This document shows, in pieces, positions 8,094 to 16,948 of a stretch of 64,000 bases of DNA. The notes under the pieces were generated by a model. That model worked only from the letters and a program-made list of their open reading frames with translations, had not been told where the DNA came from and did not search any database. The DNA comes from Pleionea sp. CnH1-48. Lineage in GTDB: Bacteria; Pseudomonadota; Gammaproteobacteria; Enterobacterales; Kangiellaceae. The position numbers were made by a program, and so were the translations under genes. Positions within the stretch are counted from its first letter, which is position 1, and each line of letters opens with the position of its first letter. The stretch lies in contig NZ_JAMXSB010000001.1 of assembly GCF_024124665.1 (NCBI RefSeq), positions 558,001 through 622,000 on the forward strand. The letters are read 5' to 3'.

Positions 8094-9092
8094 CTAATTT
8101 TTGGCGATGTCAGGAGATTGCATTTCTGACTGGAACATATCAATGATAAGTTTGGTAGCTTTTTCTAACTCGTTTTTGTAGTTAGCAGCTCCATTTTCTG
8201 TCCAGTACTTTTTGCGCAGGAAGGCTTCTTCTTTTCGAGTGAATTTCTTTTTTCGTTGATAATACCTAAGGTCACTTCGATACTTTTTATAAGCTATACG
8301 AGCATTCTTACTTTTATCTTTATTTTCATAATCCCTAGTTATTTTTTCTATTCTTTGCTTCTTATATACCTCCATATCAGGCATAACGGCCTGTTTTGAA
8401 ACATATATAGCTTCCTTTTGATAAATAGGAGTAGGATATTTCCGGGGATTGGATATCCCTGATTTTTCATAGTGTCCATCTGGATGAAACACCATAAACT
8501 TAATAGTAACAGCCATAGAGTGCCACTTTTTATCAATATAGGGCTGAACAATAGCAACAGCATAAGGCTCATCTAACTTCGAAGAGTATTTTTTCCTGTA
8601 AACACCTCCTTCATAATTAATAGAATCTATTTTCATCCAAGAAAAATCATTCATCACAGTTTTAATTTTTGTAGCAAGATCAACTCTATACTCATATTCG
8701 CCTAATCGCTCGTTGATTGGTGCACTTTCTGCTGTCACATCAACATCAATAAGAGTATCGATTAGAACACCAATTAAAACTGCAGCTGTAGCTATCTTTA
8801 TTACATTACTCAAAGAAGCACCGGAAGTGTGATGAGTTGGAACATTGACATGTGTTCTGGCTGTGTTACGAAATGGACGATTCTTACCGGAATTTAGTAT
8901 GGCAAACCGGTCTTCTTCTTCTTCCAGATGCTCTGCCGGATAAACTTCTTTATATCCATATACGCTTAATTTCACATCAAACGGCTGACTATCATACTTA
9001 CTACTGGCAGCATGATAACTTCGATCAATCTGGGTCGTTTGACAACCTGACAAAATAAAAACAGCAGCTAATAAAAAAAATACGTTTCTCAT
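8094..9092 (-). CDS. Lipoprotein of unknown function with one internal hydrophobic segment
   Basis: 332 residues from the ATG at 9092, which places a lipoprotein signal exactly at the N-terminus: 'MRNVFFLLAAVFILSGC' with lipobox LSGC. A second hydrophobic stretch ('VIKIATAAVLIGVLIDTLI') occurs around residue 100. The C-terminal third is very basic and charged, probably helical ('ARIAYKKYRSDLRYYQRKKK'). I do not recognise a domain. It is flanked by convergent terminator 8037-8070 and the divergent peptidase at 9389. The upstream ribosome site is weak (GGTAGA), and a longer reading from 9122 would bury the signal peptide. Confidence 0.7.
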   Translation of the reverse strand: MRNVFFLLAAVFILSGCQTTQIDRSYHAASSKYDSQPFDVKLSVYGYKEVYPAEHLEEEEDRFAILNSGKNRPFRNTARTHVNVPTHHTSGASLSNVIKIATAAVLIGVLIDTLIDVDVTAESAPINERLGEYEYRVDLATKIKTVMNDFSWMKIDSINYEGGVYRKKYSSKLDEPYAVAIVQPYIDKKWHSMAVTIKFMVFHPDGHYEKSGISNPRKYPTPIYQKEAIYVSKQAVMPDMEVYKKQRIEKITRDYENKDKSKNARIAYKKYRSDLRYYQRKKKFTRKEEAFLRKKYWTENGAANYKNELEKATKLIIDMFQSEMQSPDIAKN

Positions 9093-9388
9093 ACTTGCGC
9101 GTCTACCTATCAAATAATACAACTTAAATTATTTATCCCTAGTGAAGGTGTAAACTCCGCAATCCTTGCAACGGCGCGCACTTTGCCATCAACTGTTCAT
9201 TTTTTCAACAAAAATCTCACTATATATCACTAATAAAGCCCCGCTTCTGTAATTTTGACGTTTTTTAAGTACTTACGAGTTCTTTATTCAGACTGACAAT
9301 TTTTTGACACTAACAAAAACTATCTTTTACTAGTCATAAAGCGCATCAAATCCTAAAATTGCCGCACTTATTTTAAATGGAGTTGTAT

Positions 9389-11296
9389 ATGAAACAGCTA
9401 TTACTCAGCCTTTTTATACTTGGATTGAACACGGTATGGGCATCAGAAGAAATTCCACTTGAGCATTTCTTCAAATACTCGAAATATCAGAACATGAAGA
9501 TATCTCCTGATGGAAAGCATCTTGCTGTGACTTTTCAGGTAGATAGTGAAGTTAGAATTGCCGTCTTGGACAGAAAGACCAAAAAGCCAAAATCGGGATT
9601 TGCTTTAGGAGAAAATATTAAAATCTACGACTTTTACTGGGCAAACAATACCAGACTGCTCATGAAGGCAGCAAAAATAGTAGGCTCTTTAGATACCAAA
9701 GCAGGAAGACCGACTCTACTGGCTGCCAATATTGATGGCAAAAAACAGAAAAACCTAGGACCAGCTTTTCGCATTCTCAGTCTTCTTCCCCATGATCCAA
9801 AACACATTCTGGTCGCTCGTTACTATTATCGAGACAAAGGAAAACCCAAAACCCACAAGTTAGATATTTATAGTGGCGATAGTGACTACGTAGCTGGTCA
9901 CCCCGATAGCGATGATGTGCAAAACCTCTATGCAGATTTCGATGGAAATCTTAGAGCAGCAATAGGCTATGTAGAAGAAGACGACGTCGAGTTTGGAAAA
10001 GGAGAGTTTGTTATCTTCTTCAAAAAAACACCCAAAAGTGACTGGGTAAGATACATAGATAAAGATATGAAGCCTGGGGATAACTTTTATTTTGTGGGGA
10101 TCAATGACAAGCTGCGCTTAATATACTTTATCAGTAATTATGAAACGCCAACGGATGCGCTCTACTCGCTGAACATGGATACCAATAAAAAAACACGTTT
10201 GTTTACTGATAAAACGGTTGATATAGACAACTACATTTTTGCTCATGATGGCACCTTTTTGGGAATTACCTACATGCCCGAAAAACGCCAAGTCTTCTTT
10301 GTTAATAAACAACACCCAGAAACCCAACTGCTCGAATCACTAGCCCAAGCATTCAAAGGTGACTCCGTCTCAATCACTAGTCATAACAAGGATGGCAACA
10401 TTGCGATTGTTCAAGTCTATAGCGATGTTAATCCAGGAGAGTTCTTTTTATTCGATAAAACCAAAAATCAAGTCAAATACATTGGCAGTCGACGCCCTAA
10501 CATAAAAACAAAGCAAATGGCAGCAGTCAACCCTATATCAATCAAAGCGAGAGATGGGCTTAAACTACAAGGCTATCTAACCCTTCCAGTAAATAGCAAA
10601 GGAAAAAATCTGCCATTAATCGTTAACGTTCATGGCGGTCCACATGGCCCACGGGACAGGTGGCGTTTCGATAGCGAAATTCAGTTTTTTGCCAACAGAG
10701 GTTATGCTGTACTTCAAGTAAACTTCCGTGGTTCAGGTGGTTATGGATATGCATTCGAAAAAAAAGGGCACAAAAAATGGGGCCGAGAAATGCAAAATGA
10801 CATTACTGATGCCACACAATGGGTAATAGAGCAAGGCATTGCTAACCCAGATAAGATTTGTATCTATGGGGGAAGTTATGGTGGCTACGCAGCTTTGATG
10901 GGTGTAGTCAGAGAACCAGATCTGTATCAATGCGCTGTCGGTTATGTTGGTGTCTACTCACTCAACGAAATGTGGGAAAGTGGCGACATTCCTAAATCAG
11001 AGTCTGGTGAAAAATACTTAAGAAAAGTCATTGGAGAAGATGAAAAAGAACTCTATCAAAACTCTCCTGCTAGCCATGTCAAAAAGATAAAAGCCAAACT
11101 ATTTATTGCTCACGGAGAAGACGATATCAGGGTACCCATGGAGCAATATGAAATGCTTACAGAAGCTTTGGATGAGGCAAAAATCCCTTACGAATCTATG
11201 GTTCGCGACGAAGGTCATGGCTATGTTCTAGAGAAAAATAAATTTGATTTGTACAAAAAGATGATTCAATTCTTTGATAAGCATATCGGAGGATAA
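9389..11296 (+). CDS. Exported prolyl oligopeptidase-family (S9) peptidase
   Basis: 635 residues from the ATG at 9389, which has GGAG upstream and gives a clean signal peptide ('MKQLLLSLFILGLNTVWASE'); the ATG at 9377 would add four residues. A beta-propeller region occupies the first ~370 residues, opening with 'MKISPDGKHLAVTF'. The C-terminal alpha/beta-hydrolase domain has 'VNVHGGPHGPRDRW' (oxyanion region), nucleophile Ser in 'GGSYGGYAALM', Asp in 'HGEDDIRVP' and His in 'DEGHGY'. This is the dipeptidyl/acylaminoacyl-peptidase type, which removes di- or oligopeptides from short peptides, here probably in the periplasm. It is a single gene followed by a terminator. Confidence 0.9.
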   Translation: MKQLLLSLFILGLNTVWASEEIPLEHFFKYSKYQNMKISPDGKHLAVTFQVDSEVRIAVLDRKTKKPKSGFALGENIKIYDFYWANNTRLLMKAAKIVGSLDTKAGRPTLLAANIDGKKQKNLGPAFRILSLLPHDPKHILVARYYYRDKGKPKTHKLDIYSGDSDYVAGHPDSDDVQNLYADFDGNLRAAIGYVEEDDVEFGKGEFVIFFKKTPKSDWVRYIDKDMKPGDNFYFVGINDKLRLIYFISNYETPTDALYSLNMDTNKKTRLFTDKTVDIDNYIFAHDGTFLGITYMPEKRQVFFVNKQHPETQLLESLAQAFKGDSVSITSHNKDGNIAIVQVYSDVNPGEFFLFDKTKNQVKYIGSRRPNIKTKQMAAVNPISIKARDGLKLQGYLTLPVNSKGKNLPLIVNVHGGPHGPRDRWRFDSEIQFFANRGYAVLQVNFRGSGGYGYAFEKKGHKKWGREMQNDITDATQWVIEQGIANPDKICIYGGSYGGYAALMGVVREPDLYQCAVGYVGVYSLNEMWESGDIPKSESGEKYLRKVIGEDEKELYQNSPASHVKKIKAKLFIAHGEDDIRVPMEQYEMLTEALDEAKIPYESMVRDEGHGYVLEKNKFDLYKKMIQFFDKHIGG

Positions 11297-11385
11297 AGAG
11301 CTTTTTCTTATCTAAAAACGAAAGTATTTCACCATAGAGTCACCTAAAAAACCAAATAACAAGGTGTCGCAGATTGAACAACAGG

Positions 11386-11410
11386 AAAGGCTGGGAAATA
11401 CCCAGCCTTT
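11386..11410. terminator. Bidirectional terminator
   Basis: Perfect 10-bp stem (11386-11395 with 11401-11410) and 5-base loop between the convergent S9 peptidase and effector copy B. It occupies the same place relative to effector B as the 1571-1603 hairpin does to effector A, but the stem sequences differ. Confidence 0.7.
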
Positions 11411-11415
11411 CAAGC

Positions 11416-12813
11416 TTAATGTGCTTCGTAGTTTTTAACGAAATCTTTCAACATCATGCCCGCAGCTTCTGCCGCCCATTGAGGTTCAACTTCGGAATCA
11501 TCAAATGGCTCTCCATAAGCGGTATTATGAGCACCTTCGATTTTAGCTTCGTATATCAGCTTTTCATCATCATCAAGGGAATCGATATCAACATTTGAAA
11601 GCTCTTCCTTCAGAGACTCAAGCGTTTTCAAAGCTCTTTCGGCAGCCTCTTCTTTCTTAACATTGTTGCTCAAAGATTCGATCTGCATAAATTCTCTGCT
11701 CATTACCAGCGAAGACAATGGTGCGGTCCCCATTCTATCACCAAACTCATGACGCAGTTGCTGTTCATTCTCTTTAGAAACGGTTCTTTCAGTCACATCG
11801 ATACGAACGGCTGTATCACCTTTAAGATTTGAGCCATCGCCTTTTGCACCTGTTTTCATCAGGATGTCATCGGCATTAGGTGCTACAGGAAGCTTCTTCC
11901 AAGCCTCAATAGCTTCTTCCCCATTTTCAAAACTGTCCACATCCATAAAGTTCTTAAATAAAGTAGCAACTTCGGATTTATCAACTAGCTGAGACTTACC
12001 GTAGTGCTCTTTCATCTGCTCAAGTTCAGGGTCATTACTATTACCCAAATCAGTAAATGGAGACTGCTCTTGAGTTTCGTCTGCCCACCACATTGCAGAG
12101 TATTGTCCTTGATACCCCTGGAAAACAGTACATTTATCAGAACCAGGTTCTAGCTCAATCGTCACATCATGGATGCCCGCAATGCTCAATCGAATAAAAG
12201 TTCTTTCTTGAACATCTTGATTAATCATATTATAGAGCTTTTGTGAGTCCTTAGAGCCACTCAGATGCTTTGTTGGTTTATCAACAACAGATTCCGGAAC
12301 TGTATCATTCAGCCGATCAATAAGCTTCTGACTTGCATTACCACAGTTCGACCAATCAGCTAACCTACCGGCTAACTGTGCTTTTAAAGAATCGTCAGAG
12401 TGGTCGACCTTATCCTCAACGGCCTTTGATGACTCCTCCATCTTATTACCTAAATCATAGTTATAACTCTTATCTAGAGTTTTCTCATTAACAAACTGAT
12501 TTAAAGTTTCTTTCGAAATATCATACTTATTGAGTACTTCTTTTAACTCACCTTTTGTTAGTTGAGCACCATTTTCGAATTTCTGTCCCCAATCATTGAA
12601 GACTTTTTCTTGAACACTGCTGGATTTCATCGTACCTAACATTTCAAGAGCTTGTAAGAACACGCCACGCGACTGAGCAGGCTCTGGAGCCTTTCCGTCA
12701 ACGACGATAGGCTCAAAAGATTGGTTTACACTAATATTTTTATCATCGCTAATATTGTCGTTTGTAGCGATAGTCAAAAATGCCTGCATTAACGCAGGGT
12801 TGCTTACTTGCAT
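11416..12813 (-). CDS. Effector-like protein, candidate papain-fold Cys-His-Gln enzyme (copy B)
   Basis: 465 residues, paralogue of the protein at 1607-3004. The candidate catalytic residues are kept at Cys157, His215 and Gln235, in the same motifs ('DWSNCGNAS', 'GIHDVTIE', 'FQGYQGQYSAMWW'). Divergence is concentrated in residues 60-150 and the last ~80, while the central block is nearly unchanged; that is what selection on an active site would leave. The TAG of the upstream chaperone gene precedes a GGGAGA site, so coupling is retained as in copy A. Function is not recognised; an effector role is inferred from the chaperone-like partner. Eight kilobases of unrelated genes separate the copies. 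Confidence 0.6.
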   Translation of the reverse strand: MQVSNPALMQAFLTIATNDNISDDKNISVNQSFEPIVVDGKAPEPAQSRGVFLQALEMLGTMKSSSVQEKVFNDWGQKFENGAQLTKGELKEVLNKYDISKETLNQFVNEKTLDKSYNYDLGNKMEESSKAVEDKVDHSDDSLKAQLAGRLADWSNCGNASQKLIDRLNDTVPESVVDKPTKHLSGSKDSQKLYNMINQDVQERTFIRLSIAGIHDVTIELEPGSDKCTVFQGYQGQYSAMWWADETQEQSPFTDLGNSNDPELEQMKEHYGKSQLVDKSEVATLFKNFMDVDSFENGEEAIEAWKKLPVAPNADDILMKTGAKGDGSNLKGDTAVRIDVTERTVSKENEQQLRHEFGDRMGTAPLSSLVMSREFMQIESLSNNVKKEEAAERALKTLESLKEELSNVDIDSLDDDEKLIYEAKIEGAHNTAYGEPFDDSEVEPQWAAEAAGMMLKDFVKNYEAH

Positions 12814-12823
12814 GATACTCTCC

Positions 12824-13282
12824 CTATATTTTCATTGCGCCAAATGGCATATTGGAGTCAGAACTATCTACTTCAGAAGATCCGTCATCAACACTTTCAT
12901 TGAACCATAAAGATGCTGTTTTGCAACTTCCAGAAATCAGCTTATAAAGATCTTCCGCTTTAGCACTGTCTAATTCAGTCTTTGCACTAAAAGTGATAGT
13001 GTTTTCTCCAGGAGTAACACCAAATGCTCCAGAAACATCTGACGAAATTAAAAAATTTCTCTCAAGTAATTTCTTATATACTTCCACAGCCTCTAAATCT
13101 GAGAAGCTATTAATAAAAGTAATTGCAATCAACTCATTTTTCTCGGCTCGAATCCCAACATTCACTTCAATGTTATCAAAAGACAATGCGAAACCTTCTC
13201 GCTCCCTAAAGTCTAATCCAGATATTTTTGTGCGCTCCGCGAACTCTAAACTTATTGATTTGAAGTGTTCAAATAAATCCAT
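12824..13282 (-). CDS. CesT-like type III secretion chaperone (copy B)
   Basis: 152 residues, paralogue of the protein at 3015-3473 with the same length and motifs ('DLFEHFKSISLEFAERTK', 'YKKLLERNFLISSDVSGAFG', 'AEDLYKLISGSCKTASLWF'). The start is ATG 13282 with GAGG upstream; an in-frame extension to 13342 exists, but copy A has no counterpart for it. The last 25 residues before 'NMPFGAMKI' vary, while this terminal motif is identical in both copies. Each chaperone probably serves its neighbouring effector. Confidence 0.65.
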   Translation of the reverse strand: MDLFEHFKSISLEFAERTKISGLDFREREGFALSFDNIEVNVGIRAEKNELIAITFINSFSDLEAVEVYKKLLERNFLISSDVSGAFGVTPGENTITFSAKTELDSAKAEDLYKLISGSCKTASLWFNESVDDGSSEVDSSDSNMPFGAMKI

Positions 13283-13892
13283 AATTTGGCAATCCTCGTT
13301 GTGTGTAGCCTTTGTTTTATCTGAACTTGTAGTAACACCCAATGAAGATTAGTTTTTAACTTTATTGGCTAGTTAACGAAAATTGTTAATTAGTTATCAG
13401 TTTGAGGTTTATGATTGGTCAATTCGTATAAAAAAAGTACAGCAAAAGCCCCAAAAAAGTTTTTAGATTAATACTTAGTCACGCTCAAGTTTATTACTGA
13501 AACTTTATCTAGCTACTTTGGGACAACCTTGAAATCTCAATAAGAAGCAACCTTCAGAATTAGCAATCTCTAGTAGGGGCGAATAAAAGAAAACTCGACA
13601 TTACATCTGGCATCAGAGATATAAGACAGAAAAATTAGAGTAAACAAATTAGTTCGAGCGCCGAGAAAAATACAGAATAACTATATATACACCTTCAATT
13701 AAAAGGGCTTATTTACTACAACGAGTGTCCTTCATCAAACGTTTTATGCGAAGCATTTTTCGGATAACCCCCATACCTCCCGAGACAACAAAGTAAAGAA
13801 AAGGTTCTGAACAGATTAAAAAAATAAATGCTTGAACTTTTGTTTAACAAGATTGGTCTGCTAAGAAAATAAAAAACCGAAAGTAAAAACAC
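13283..13892. other. A+T-rich intergenic region, no gene seen
   Basis: About 610 bases between the chaperone-B start (-) and the serine hydrolase start (+). It should hold both promoters. I see no convincing ORF, tRNA or long repeat, and no sequence similarity to the region upstream of chaperone A. Confidence 0.5.
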
Positions 13893-14930
13893 ATGACCAA
13901 ACTTAGACTGTTTCTGCTCAGCTTAATTATCCCCTTTATTGTTTCATGCAGTGAGGAAGGATGGGAGCAACGCTCTGCTCTCACTTTACTTCCAGGAGAA
14001 AGCATTGATGAGTATCTAAAAAGAGAGAAATTTAAAGGCTCAGTGCTTGTTTTTAACAAAGGAGCGATTGTTTATAGCAATGGGCTCGACGACTCGAACA
14101 GAGAGAGCCAACAACTCAATGATCTTGATACCACTTTTCGAATAGCTTCAATTACAAAACAGTTTACCGCAATGGCTATCATGATTCTCCACGAGAGAGG
14201 CCAATTATCGGTCGACCATCCTGTTAGCAACTACATTAGTGACTATCCCAAAGGAGATCAAATACTTCTCTGGCATTTATTAACTCATACTTCGGGTATG
14301 ATAAGAGGCTTCCAAAGTTCCCCTCCGGCTAACGATGTAACACCGGAAGAATTGATTAACCTATTTAAAAATGCACCTCTACAGTCAACACCAGGAGAGA
14401 AGTATTCTTATTCTAACTCTGGCTATAAACTGCTGGGTTATATTATAGAGAAGGTGTCTGGAGTTCCTTACGCCGAGTTTATTCAACAAGAAATATTTGC
14501 TCCCTTGAATATGTCTCGCAGCGGTTTTAGCCCCAATACACCCAGTTCTGATAACAGCGCGCAAGGTTATCTGCCCGATAACTCCAGGGTGCCAGCACAA
14601 AACATGAGCTTGGCCTATTCGGGAGGAGGATTAATATCCAGCATTAATGATCTCTATAAATGGGATAGAGCACTGTATACGGATCAGCTCGTTAGTTATG
14701 AAACCTTAAATAAGATCTTCACACCTTATTTAAATAACTATGGTTATGGGTGGCTTATTCTAGAAAGCAACGGGGACAAAGTGCAACGTCATGGAGGAGC
14801 TTTAGCAGGATTCAGTTCGCTTATCGTAAGAACCCCTGAGCAAGACAGAGTCATCATTTTGCTATCAAACGAGCACATGGTTCCAGTTAATGGAATTGCA
14901 AGAAACTTGCTTCAACTTATTACTCAATAG
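13893..14930 (+). CDS. Serine hydrolase lipoprotein, class C beta-lactamase/PBP4-like
   Basis: 345 residues. A lipoprotein signal ('LSLIIPFIVSC') is followed by a beta-lactamase-related fold: SxxK in 'IASITKQFTAMA' near residue 90, YxN in 'YSYSNSGYKLLGYI', and 'HGGALAGFSS' in place of the KTG triad, as in many esterase/D-aminopeptidase relatives. 'LLTHTSGM' is the usual family motif. It is predicted to act on peptides or esters in the periplasm, anchored to a membrane. It is unlikely to be a true beta-lactamase, since the HGG form is more usual in the EstB/PBP-like group. Single gene, ATG with a weak ribosome site. Confidence 0.85.
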   Translation: MTKLRLFLLSLIIPFIVSCSEEGWEQRSALTLLPGESIDEYLKREKFKGSVLVFNKGAIVYSNGLDDSNRESQQLNDLDTTFRIASITKQFTAMAIMILHERGQLSVDHPVSNYISDYPKGDQILLWHLLTHTSGMIRGFQSSPPANDVTPEELINLFKNAPLQSTPGEKYSYSNSGYKLLGYIIEKVSGVPYAEFIQQEIFAPLNMSRSGFSPNTPSSDNSAQGYLPDNSRVPAQNMSLAYSGGGLISSINDLYKWDRALYTDQLVSYETLNKIFTPYLNNYGYGWLILESNGDKVQRHGGALAGFSSLIVRTPEQDRVIILLSNEHMVPVNGIARNLLQLITQ

Positions 14931-14947
14931 GTAGAAGTACTGGCATA

Positions 14948-14975
14948 TTCTGGCTGTTATGGTTAACGGCCAGAA
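14948..14975. terminator. Hairpin between convergent genes, possible terminator
   Basis: 12-bp stem with one T.G pair (14948-14959 with 14964-14975) and 4-base loop between the serine hydrolase (+) and the 110-residue gene (-). No T tract follows on either strand, so termination is uncertain. Confidence 0.4.
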
Positions 14976-14999
14976 CGCCCAAAGAATCTCACATCAGGA

Positions 15000-15332
15000 T
15001 TACCTGAGATTGTTTCGTCCAATGATTTCGGCAATACGGCATAAAGAAATCCACATCTGCTCACCAAAATACCCTATCGCCTCAGACATGCTTCGATTAT
15101 GTTCCAGAGCAATCGCTTCAATTTGCTGCTCATTAAAATTAAGATCCGCAGGCAGGCTGAAAGTAAAATCTTTTTGCGGAAAAGTATCGATAATAAAAGG
15201 CTCCAACTCTTGCATAGCGGAGACAATCTGCTCATCAGAAAGCCCCGCTTTTTGATAAGCTTCCTGAAAGTACTCCACCGCATCACCATAGGTCGACTTT
15301 TTTCCTTTTGGAAATTCAATAACTTCACCCAT
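15000..15332 (-). CDS. Small hypothetical protein
   Basis: 110 residues from the ATG at 15332, chosen because AGGAG sits 8 bases upstream; the GTG two codons earlier is too close to that site. Opening 'MGEVIEFPKGKK' resembles many small cytosolic proteins of gammaproteobacteria. The rest is mostly helical and acidic ('GLSDEQIVSAMQELEPFIID', 'FNEQQIEAIALEHNRSMSEA'). No domain is recognised and no membrane segment is present. Confidence 0.65.
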   Translation of the reverse strand: MGEVIEFPKGKKSTYGDAVEYFQEAYQKAGLSDEQIVSAMQELEPFIIDTFPQKDFTFSLPADLNFNEQQIEAIALEHNRSMSEAIGYFGEQMWISLCRIAEIIGRNNLR

Positions 15333-15523
15333 ACTCACCTCTCCTAACTTAGGCTCTATTAGCCCATTTTTATTTATTATATTGCCAGAGCTATACCCTA
15401 GTGTATACCGATTATTTGGTTAGCCACGAACCCCAGAATAAACCGATATCTAAGCGCTAGAATAGAGTCATCACTTTACACTCAAATGAACACTTAACTC
15501 TAGTTATTGGTATTACTACCCAT

Positions 15524-15664
15524 TTATTCAATCCCAACAGAATTATTAACCAATCCTTCCCCTTTATTCACTTCGATAATAAAAGTGTCCTCATATTCGA
15601 CTGCCTCCTGTATTGACTCAATAAGGGAAGAGATTTTCTGCGGATACTCACTTTCCTTACTCAA
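15524..15664 (-). CDS. Possible small ORF with TTG start, or a gene remnant
   Basis: An open frame of 46 codons reads like protein ('EYPQKISSLIESIQEAVEYE', 'DTFIIEVNKGEGLVNNS') and ends in TAA at 15524-15526. The frame is open for about 17 codons further upstream without an ATG, and no ribosome site precedes the TTG at 15664. It overlaps nothing on the same strand but runs toward the + strand gene at 15712. It may be a short real gene or the 3' end of a decayed one. Confidence 0.3.
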   Translation of the reverse strand: MSKESEYPQKISSLIESIQEAVEYEDTFIIEVNKGEGLVNNSVGIE

Positions 15665-15711
15665 GGTAAAAAGGTTGTAGAACGTCGAATAACTGAATGG
15701 AGAAACTTACT

Positions 15712-16203
15712 ATGTTAAATAAATTATACCTACTGTCCTTAACTGCAATAGCGCTACAAACCTTAAGTTTTGACGCCAATGCTGCCACCAGCGATAGAAA
15801 AAGTTACCCAGGATCTTATTGTGTGGAGTATGGTGACACGACATCCGAGGCCTGGTATGACTCAGTTGCCAGGTTACGCAATGATGCAACGGGCTCCAAC
15901 ACGTTCGTTTGTGGTGCAATGTTAGATCACGGTGCGGCAAAGGATATAGCGGTTAGTGTTTATGACGCAAACCTATTCTCAGGACAATCCGTTTCATGTT
16001 TAGCACTCACCCGTAGTCAATCAGGAGGTACTGGCTATTACACTCAAACGGTTTCATCGCAAAATGGCACCACAACACTTAACCTGGGCAGTTTGAGCTA
16101 CAAGCCATCAAAAGGTTATCACTTGATTCGATGCAGTGTGCCAGGAAAGTACAACGGCAATCGTTCCGGCATTAACTCTTACTACATTAGAGAGTACGAT
16201 TAA
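15712..16203 (+). CDS. Small exported protein of unknown function
   Basis: 163 residues from the ATG at 15712, which follows GGAG and starts a signal peptide ('MLNKLYLLSLTAIALQTLSF', cleavage likely after 'DANA'). The ATG at 15697 would add 'MEKLT' and lies over the ribosome site. The mature part has four Cys (YCVEYG, FVCGAM, VSCLAL, IRCSVP), probably two disulfides, and Ser/Thr/Tyr-rich strands. No family is recognised. A later short secreted protein at 38115 has a similar style but no clear homology. Confidence 0.7.
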   Translation: MLNKLYLLSLTAIALQTLSFDANAATSDRKSYPGSYCVEYGDTTSEAWYDSVARLRNDATGSNTFVCGAMLDHGAAKDIAVSVYDANLFSGQSVSCLALTRSQSGGTGYYTQTVSSQNGTTTLNLGSLSYKPSKGYHLIRCSVPGKYNGNRSGINSYYIREYD

Positions 16204-16295
16204 TTTGACTTTTAATCACTCAATCTTGTAATAGGGTGCCATGTAGATAAAGCAACTTACTATATGGCACTCCCTACTCCAGGAGGATCTAAATA

Positions 16296-16889
16296 ATGAA
16301 ATTTTCTGTCAATATACTTTTGCTGTGTGTCAACATAGTTATGATAAGTGTATTAGTATGGCAATACCTCCATCGAGGAGAGCATCTATCGACAGTGCAG
16401 TCAACAGAGCATTCGGTTAGCCATCCAATCAAGACTCCAGCAACAAGCTCCTTAGCTTCACAAACGAATACACTCGATACAGAAGTCGCCATGGATGAAG
16501 CATCTCCAGCAGTCCATAAGCCATTGGCAGCAAAAAATCCTACCAGAACGCTTGAAGAAAAAGACAACACCTCTCCAAACGAGCAAGACAATGCGTCAAC
16601 CGAGGAAGCTATTATCGATCAATATGAATCTGACTTTGCTCAGCAAGAAGGAGACAACATCTACGCATGGCAAGAAATCCAAAGTTACTTTTTTGACAAA
16701 GATATCCCCGGTGTTGCCTTTAAGTACCTTGAATGTCGTCAGCGTTCATGTCGACTGGAGTTGCAGATAGATGATCTGGATAGCCGAGAACGGTTTCTTG
16801 AAAATATGGGACTCCCTCCTTTTAATCAAGGGGGCTTTTATTATACCAATGATCAGAGTCTAATCGTTTTCACTAATCACCTACCATAA
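16296..16889 (+). CDS. Single-pass membrane protein of unknown function
   Basis: 197 residues with an N-terminal hydrophobic anchor ('NILLLCVNIVMISVLVWQYL'), a low-complexity Ser/Thr/Glu linker (about 30-110) and a compact C-terminal part with 'AWQEIQSYFFDK', 'LECRQRSCRLELQID' and 'FYYTNDQSLIVFTNH'. The two Cys in ECRQRSC may pair, in line with a periplasmic location. The ATG at 16296 has a strong AGGAGG site. No family recognised. It is convergent with the ThrRS paralogue. Confidence 0.7.
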   Translation: MKFSVNILLLCVNIVMISVLVWQYLHRGEHLSTVQSTEHSVSHPIKTPATSSLASQTNTLDTEVAMDEASPAVHKPLAAKNPTRTLEEKDNTSPNEQDNASTEEAIIDQYESDFAQQEGDNIYAWQEIQSYFFDKDIPGVAFKYLECRQRSCRLELQIDDLDSRERFLENMGLPPFNQGGFYYTNDQSLIVFTNHLP

Positions 16890-16948
16890 TGATTCGATGG
16901 CCAGGGATACCGTCTCTAGTGGTGTCGATATCCTTGACCAGACAAACA

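Noticed and set aside
13283-13342. 20-residue N-terminal extension of chaperone B
   Set aside because: The paralogue starts at the internal ATG with the same ribosome-site spacing and has no matching upstream sequence.
13893-14930. Calling the serine hydrolase a true AmpC beta-lactamase
   Set aside because: The KTG triad is replaced by HGG and the protein is a lipoprotein; it fits esterase/peptidase-like relatives better.
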